This document shows, in pieces, positions 12,832 through 15,967 of a stretch of DNA of 15,967 nucleotides. Under the pieces are notes generated by a model. It ran no database searches and was not told where the DNA came from. It saw nothing but the letters and a program-made list of their open reading frames with translations. Origin of the DNA: an uncultured Alphaproteobacteria bacterium (lineage in GTDB: Bacteria > Pseudomonadota > Alphaproteobacteria > RF32 > CAG-239); contig CALXVW010000102.1 in assembly GCA_944392185.1 (NCBI GenBank), positions 1 through 15,967 on the forward strand. Direction: 5' to 3'. The number at the start of each line of letters is the position of its first letter. Position 1 is the stretch's first letter. A program made the translations under genes and the position numbers.

Positions 12832-13809
12832 TTAAATCCGAACGACCACACCGCCCCAAGTAAAGCCGGCACCCATGGCGGTCAAAACCACCATATCACC
12901 CTTTTTAATGGTGCCGTCAGCCATTTTTTCAGACAAAGCAAGTGGAATGGAAGCGGCCGAGGTGTTGCCGTGTCTGGCAATATTGACAATAACTTTTTCC
13001 TCAGGCAATTCCATTTTTTTACCAACACCTTCAATGATTCTGATATTTGCTTGGTGGGGCAATAACCAGTCGATATCATGAGAGGAGATACCGGCTTTTT
13101 TCATAGCTTCTTCAGCTCCTTGAGCCAAGGCATTAATGGCATACTTAAACACTTCTTTGCCATCCATCATGACAAAACCGGCATTTTGAGTGGTAGAAAC
13201 ACCGCCGGTGGTGCGCAAAGTATCATAGTGAGAGCCGTCAGAGTAAATGGTTGTTGACAGGATACCGGTGTCAGCGGCGTCACCGTTTCCTTCTTCAGCC
13301 CGCAAGATAAGGGCGCCGGCACCATCGCCAAACAAAACGCAGGTGTTGCGGTCTGTCCAGTCGGTAATTTTAGAAAGTGTTTCAGCACCGATAACAAGGG
13401 CAGTTCTAACTTGACCCAACCGAATCATATTATCAGCCATGGTGAGAGCATAAACAAAACCGGAGCAGGCAGCAGAAATATCAAAAGCGGGAGTTCCGGG
13501 TTTGGTTCCGAGCATGGCGCTGATCTTGATAGCCGTTGCCGGAGTCGTGTTATCGGGCGTAACGGTTGCCAAAATTACAACATCAATATCTTCTGGCGAG
13601 ATATTGGCGTTTTCCATAGCCATTTTGGCCGCATTAACAGAAAGGTCAGAGGTAAACTCATCTTCAACCACACAGCGAGCCTTAATCCCCGTGCGGGTAG
13701 TAATCCACTCATCACTGGTTTCGACCATTTTGGCCATATCATCATTGGTTAAAACTTTTTTAGGCGCATAGTGGCCGTGTCCGATAATTTTAGATCTAAT
13801 ACACTTCAT
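12832..13809 (-). CDS. fabH: 3-oxoacyl-ACP synthase III (FabH)
   Basis: FabH condenses acetyl-CoA (or a related primer) with malonyl-ACP to start fatty acid synthesis in the cytosol. The catalytic triad is visible: Cys115 in ISAACSGFVYAL, His252 in LLPHQANIRII and Asn282 in NIARHGNTSAASIP; FGDGAGALIL (160-169) and GFTWGG (315-320) are family motifs. The 325-residue length is normal. A longer frame reaches 13914, but its extra residues are not FabH and lie inside plsX. The start at 13809 gives MKCIRSKIIGHGHYAP and has AGGA about 9 bases upstream. It overlaps the end of plsX by 14 bases, so the two are translationally coupled. Confidence 0.96.
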   Translation of the reverse strand: MKCIRSKIIGHGHYAPKKVLTNDDMAKMVETSDEWITTRTGIKARCVVEDEFTSDLSVNAAKMAMENANISPEDIDVVILATVTPDNTTPATAIKISAMLGTKPGTPAFDISAACSGFVYALTMADNMIRLGQVRTALVIGAETLSKITDWTDRNTCVLFGDGAGALILRAEEGNGDAADTGILSTTIYSDGSHYDTLRTTGGVSTTQNAGFVMMDGKEVFKYAINALAQGAEEAMKKAGISSHDIDWLLPHQANIRIIEGVGKKMELPEEKVIVNIARHGNTSAASIPLALSEKMADGTIKKGDMVVLTAMGAGFTWGGVVVRI

Positions 13810-14842
13810 AGATAGCTTCCTGAGATAATTCATCGAGATCAACTTTTTCAATTTCTTCGCGGATGGTCGCAACAAAATTTTGACGTACCAAGTTGGCGGC
13901 ATTGCTAACGGCAACAGAAAAACCTAGAGCATCTGTGCCGCCATGGCTTTTAACGGAGAGCCCGTTAAGGCCGACAAACATGGCACCGTTATAAAGGCGA
14001 GGGTCCATGGTCTTTTTGACCTTGAGCATCACGCCCATCATAAACGGGAGGCCTAATTTAGCCAAGAACGAACTTTTAATGGCATCTTTAAGCATTCTAA
14101 CCACTAATTTAGCAGTTCCTTCAATAGATTTGAGTGCGATATTGCCGGTAAACCCGTCAGCCACAATTACATCGGCGACACCATTGGGAATTTCATGCGG
14201 TTCAATATAGCCGTGAAAATCAAGATTCATCTTGGAGTTTTTAATCATATGCGCGGCCTGGCGGATTTCTTCTTTGCCTTTCATTTCCTCTGCACCGATG
14301 TTTAGGAGAGCAACTTTGGGCTTTTCAATACCAAGGGCGTGTTTGGCCAAAATATCGCCCATAAGAGCAAACTCAGCCAAGTTAATGGCGCTGCACTCGG
14401 TGTTGGCCCCCAAATCAAGCATCACATATTTGCCATTTCTATGGGGCATAATGCTAACTATGGCAGGACGGTGTATTTTAGTAATGGTTTTCAAAACGAG
14501 TTTTGAAATAGCCATCAAAGCACCGGTATTTCCTGCAGAAACGATAGCCTGAGCTTCGCCTTTGCGGACGGCATCAATTGCCATATACATGCTGGTGTTG
14601 CGGTTGCGGATAACCTGGGAAGGTTTATCCTCATTATGTACCATTTCATTAGTGTGGCGGACTTCACAAACTTTTTTAAGTTCGGGGAATTGGTTCAAGA
14701 TAGGGGTTACCTTTGCATCATCGCCAAAAAGGATAAATCTGACATCAGGATTCTTTTTGGCGGCAATAGCCAACCCCTCAATCACGACTCGGGGGGAATT
14801 ATCCCCCCCCATCGCATCGATAGAAATAACCAGATTATTCAT
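13796..14842 (-). CDS. plsX: Phosphate acyltransferase PlsX
   Basis: PlsX converts acyl-ACP and phosphate to acyl-phosphate, the donor for PlsY in phospholipid synthesis; it is a peripheral membrane enzyme. Family phrases appear in order: SIDAMGGDNSPRVVIEG (start of the protein), VSAGNTGALMAISK, DLGANTECSAINLAEFALMG, VADGFTGNIALKSIEG and GGTDALGF. The start is ATG 14842 (348 residues); a TTG six bases upstream (14848) has better spacing to GGAG and would add only two residues (MS), so it cannot be excluded. It overlaps fabH by 14 bases. The preceding gene, rpmF, ends 71 bases away with no terminator in between, so a yceD-rpmF-plsX-fabH unit is plausible. Confidence 0.96.
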   Translation of the reverse strand: MNNLVISIDAMGGDNSPRVVIEGLAIAAKKNPDVRFILFGDDAKVTPILNQFPELKKVCEVRHTNEMVHNEDKPSQVIRNRNTSMYMAIDAVRKGEAQAIVSAGNTGALMAISKLVLKTITKIHRPAIVSIMPHRNGKYVMLDLGANTECSAINLAEFALMGDILAKHALGIEKPKVALLNIGAEEMKGKEEIRQAAHMIKNSKMNLDFHGYIEPHEIPNGVADVIVADGFTGNIALKSIEGTAKLVVRMLKDAIKSSFLAKLGLPFMMGVMLKVKKTMDPRLYNGAMFVGLNGLSVKSHGGTDALGFSVAVSNAANLVRQNFVATIREEIEKVDLDELSQEAIYEVY

Positions 14843-14913
14843 AGACAAAACCGGCTCCGTTCGAATATAAACAAGCTCCGGGGCATAAGACCTCGGAGCG
14901 TGGTGCAGAAAAA

Positions 14914-15105
14914 CTATTCAGCGTCTGCAACTTTTTTAGTGACAACCTCACGACCGTCGTACTGACCGCAAGACGGGCAAACGTTATGAGGCTTTTTGAG
15001 CTCACCGCAATTTGGGCATTCCATATAAGCATTGGGAGTCAATGCATCATGGGAGCGGCGCATATTACGACGAGACTTAGAAGTTTTCTTTTTAGGTGTA
15101 GCCAT
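14914..15105 (-). CDS. rpmF: Ribosomal protein bL32 (zinc-ribbon form)
   Basis: bL32 is a small protein of the large ribosomal subunit. The 63 residues start MATPKKKTSKSRRNMRRSHDAL, the classic basic N-terminus, and carry a four-Cys zinc ribbon (Cys30, Cys33, Cys43, Cys46 in CPNC and CPSC). Having all four Cys points to the zinc-dependent type, not the Cys-less form made when zinc is scarce. It lies between yceD and plsX, the conserved alphaproteobacterial order. The Shine-Dalgarno is weak (TATAAGAAA before the ATG). The 155 bases upstream may hold its own promoter. Confidence 0.97.
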   Translation of the reverse strand: MATPKKKTSKSRRNMRRSHDALTPNAYMECPNCGELKKPHNVCPSCGQYDGREVVTKKVADAE

Positions 15106-15190
15106 TTTCTTATACTCTGATTTAAGTTATTTATAATTCAAGCGACATTCATAAACCATCTAGTTTTTAAAATCAACTAAATAAAATGTC

Positions 15191-15232
15191 TTTTTTGCGA
15201 AATTCTGAAAATCTTTTACTCAATATTTTAAG
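15191..15232 (-). promoter_or_regulatory. Possible promoter for rpmF inside the yceD-rpmF spacer
   Basis: Within the 155-base spacer, minus-strand TTGCAA is followed after 17 bases by TAAAAG, and a second weak candidate TTGATT with TATGAA lies nearer the gene. Both are imperfect. The spacer holds no gene. The exact coordinates are approximate. Confidence 0.25.
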
Positions 15233-15260
15233 AATTTGCAAGAGTTTTTTAAATATGGTG

Positions 15261-15779
15261 TTATTTCTTGAGTTTAGCCAAAACGGCAAAAGGATTCTCT
15301 TTTGGTGTATCATCTTCATCAAATTCAGAAGCAAAAGAGAAAACCTCACCGTCTTTTCTTGGAAAATCATCCAAAGTCAAGGCCAGTTGTTCCATAGCAA
15401 TACTGGCCAAGTCTAATTGTCCGTTTTCCAAGATATCCGGAACCTCGTCTTCAAACTCAAAGTCCATTTCGCGCAGCTGTGCGGCAGTGAGTTCGGTATC
15501 AAAAAAGATTTCAAATTCGGGTGAATAGTGTTTTATGAACTTTTCCAAAGAGATAACACTTGTTTGTTCAACATCGGCATTAACGATTCCTTTAACATCA
15601 ATTCTGTGAGCCTTATGATTGAAGTTGAGAGTGATTTGGGCCTCAAAAGTTTCAATTTTTTCAACTTTCAGAACTTCAGCAATAAACTTGAGCTGGATAG
15701 GCGTTGCTTTGATATGGTAAGATTTTGTGCCGGAGCCAAGATCATCAAGTGTTAAAGGATAAGAAAAAAGATTTTGCAT
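15261..15779 (-). CDS. YceD / DUF177 family protein (172 aa)
   Basis: YceD (DUF177) proteins occur next to rpmF in most bacteria and are tied to 23S rRNA or large-subunit biology; the molecular role is uncertain. The protein starts MQNLFSYPLTLDDLGSG, has a beta-rich middle (EAQITLNFNHKAHRIDVKGIVNADVEQTS) and a C-terminal helix with the family-like stretch ENGQLDLASIAMEQLALTLDDFPR (about 118-141), ending with NPFAVLAKLKK, a typical tail. The cysteine motifs of some DUF177 members are missing. It is divergent from the lipoprotein gene, 65 bases away, and heads the lipid/ribosome cluster on the minus strand. Its ATG follows AAGGAAAATATTT, a weak Shine-Dalgarno. Confidence 0.88.
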   Translation of the reverse strand: MQNLFSYPLTLDDLGSGTKSYHIKATPIQLKFIAEVLKVEKIETFEAQITLNFNHKAHRIDVKGIVNADVEQTSVISLEKFIKHYSPEFEIFFDTELTAAQLREMDFEFEDEVPDILENGQLDLASIAMEQLALTLDDFPRKDGEVFSFASEFDEDDTPKENPFAVLAKLKK

Positions 15780-15844
15780 AAATATTTTCCTTATGATATA
15801 AAGAGCTAACGTTTAATTTAGGATATAACTTCAAGGACTAACAT

Positions 15845-15967
15845 ATGTCAACCAACAAAATTTTTATAAGCTGTTGTCTTGCTTGTTTTTTGGGCGCCTG
15901 TTCAAGTGCCAAAACCGATGAATGGTTTGTTGCTCATAATGGCAATATGCCAAGCGAGGAGCGGATA
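15845..15967 (+). CDS. Start of an outer-membrane lipoprotein, probably BamE-like (partial, runs off the right edge)
   Basis: Only the first 41 residues are visible. The start is set by AAGGA 6-7 bases before ATG 15845. The sequence MSTNKIFISCCLACFLGAC has a short signal peptide and a lipobox LGAC, giving lipidated Cys19; SSAKTDEWFVAHNGNMPSEERI follows. Proteins of the BamE/SmpA family have such a short leader and a polar stretch before their 'I..G.T..eV...LG.PS' motif, which would lie beyond the window. The neighbour is a divergent yceD gene, as in many Alphaproteobacteria where bamE sits beside yceD. BamE stabilises the BAM complex, which inserts outer-membrane proteins. Other small lipoproteins are possible. 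Confidence 0.6.
   Translation, partial: MSTNKIFISCCLACFLGACSSAKTDEWFVAHNGNMPSEERI

Noticed and set aside
13810..13914. Longer N-terminus for FabH
   Set aside because: The extra residues lie inside plsX and are not FabH-like. MKCIRSKIIG at 13809 matches the family start and has a ribosome binding site.
15186..15416. Plus-strand frame over the yceD-rpmF spacer
   Set aside because: It overlaps the yceD gene on the other strand and lacks a ribosome binding site and any protein-like pattern.

Overview
The window looks like a piece of chromosome from a host-associated or otherwise streamlined, AT-leaning alphaproteobacterium; this is inferred from gene order and protein style, since no rRNA is present. 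Two blocks support it. One is the pair of helicase genes recG and mfd, close to each other as is usual in Alphaproteobacteria. The other is the order [BamE-like lipoprotein] - YceD/DUF177 - rpmF - plsX - fabH - ihfA - MerR regulator - tRNA-Pro, a classic alphaproteobacterial arrangement. The cell is Gram-negative: there is an outer-membrane porin, an OmpA-type lipoprotein, another lipoprotein and lipid synthesis genes.

Layout. 1-991 (-) is the N-terminal part of a secreted porin-like protein that runs off the left edge. 1173-1969 (+) holds two small orphan genes without Shine-Dalgarno sequences, closed by a strong terminator. 2021-4102 (-) is recG. 4210-4434 (-) is a small XRE-like HTH gene at the place where many alphaproteobacteria carry sdhE. 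Ahead of it (about 4457-4624, -) lies a structured RNA with its own promoter and an intrinsic terminator; it contains three CAACTCC segments complementary to the HTH gene's ribosome binding site. 4693-4814 is a dense cluster of perfect palindromes just before mfd. 4862-8332 (+) is mfd, coupled to a TerB-like gene (8344-9009). 9049-11571 holds an orphan gene, an OmpA-domain lipoprotein, a two-TM membrane protein and an NTF2/SnoaL-like protein. 11577-11906 is a rearranged tRNA locus: an intact tRNA-Pro(GGG) plus duplicated tRNA-tail/terminator units, one of them apparently split by an 80-bp palindromic insert. 12027-15779 (-) is the lipid/ribosome/IHF cluster, and 15845-end (+) begins a lipoprotein gene.

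How the genes work together. RecG and Mfd handle stalled forks and stalled RNA polymerase. PlsX (acyl-phosphate supply for phospholipids) and FabH (first condensation of fatty acid synthesis) form one translationally coupled unit, downstream of L32 and YceD; IhfA and a MerR regulator follow. The envelope genes (porin, OmpA lipoprotein, BamE-like lipoprotein) are separate transcription units. The least ordinary parts are the structured RNA ahead of the HTH gene, the palindrome cluster before mfd and the scrambled tRNA-Pro neighbourhood; the protein-coding backbone is otherwise ordinary.
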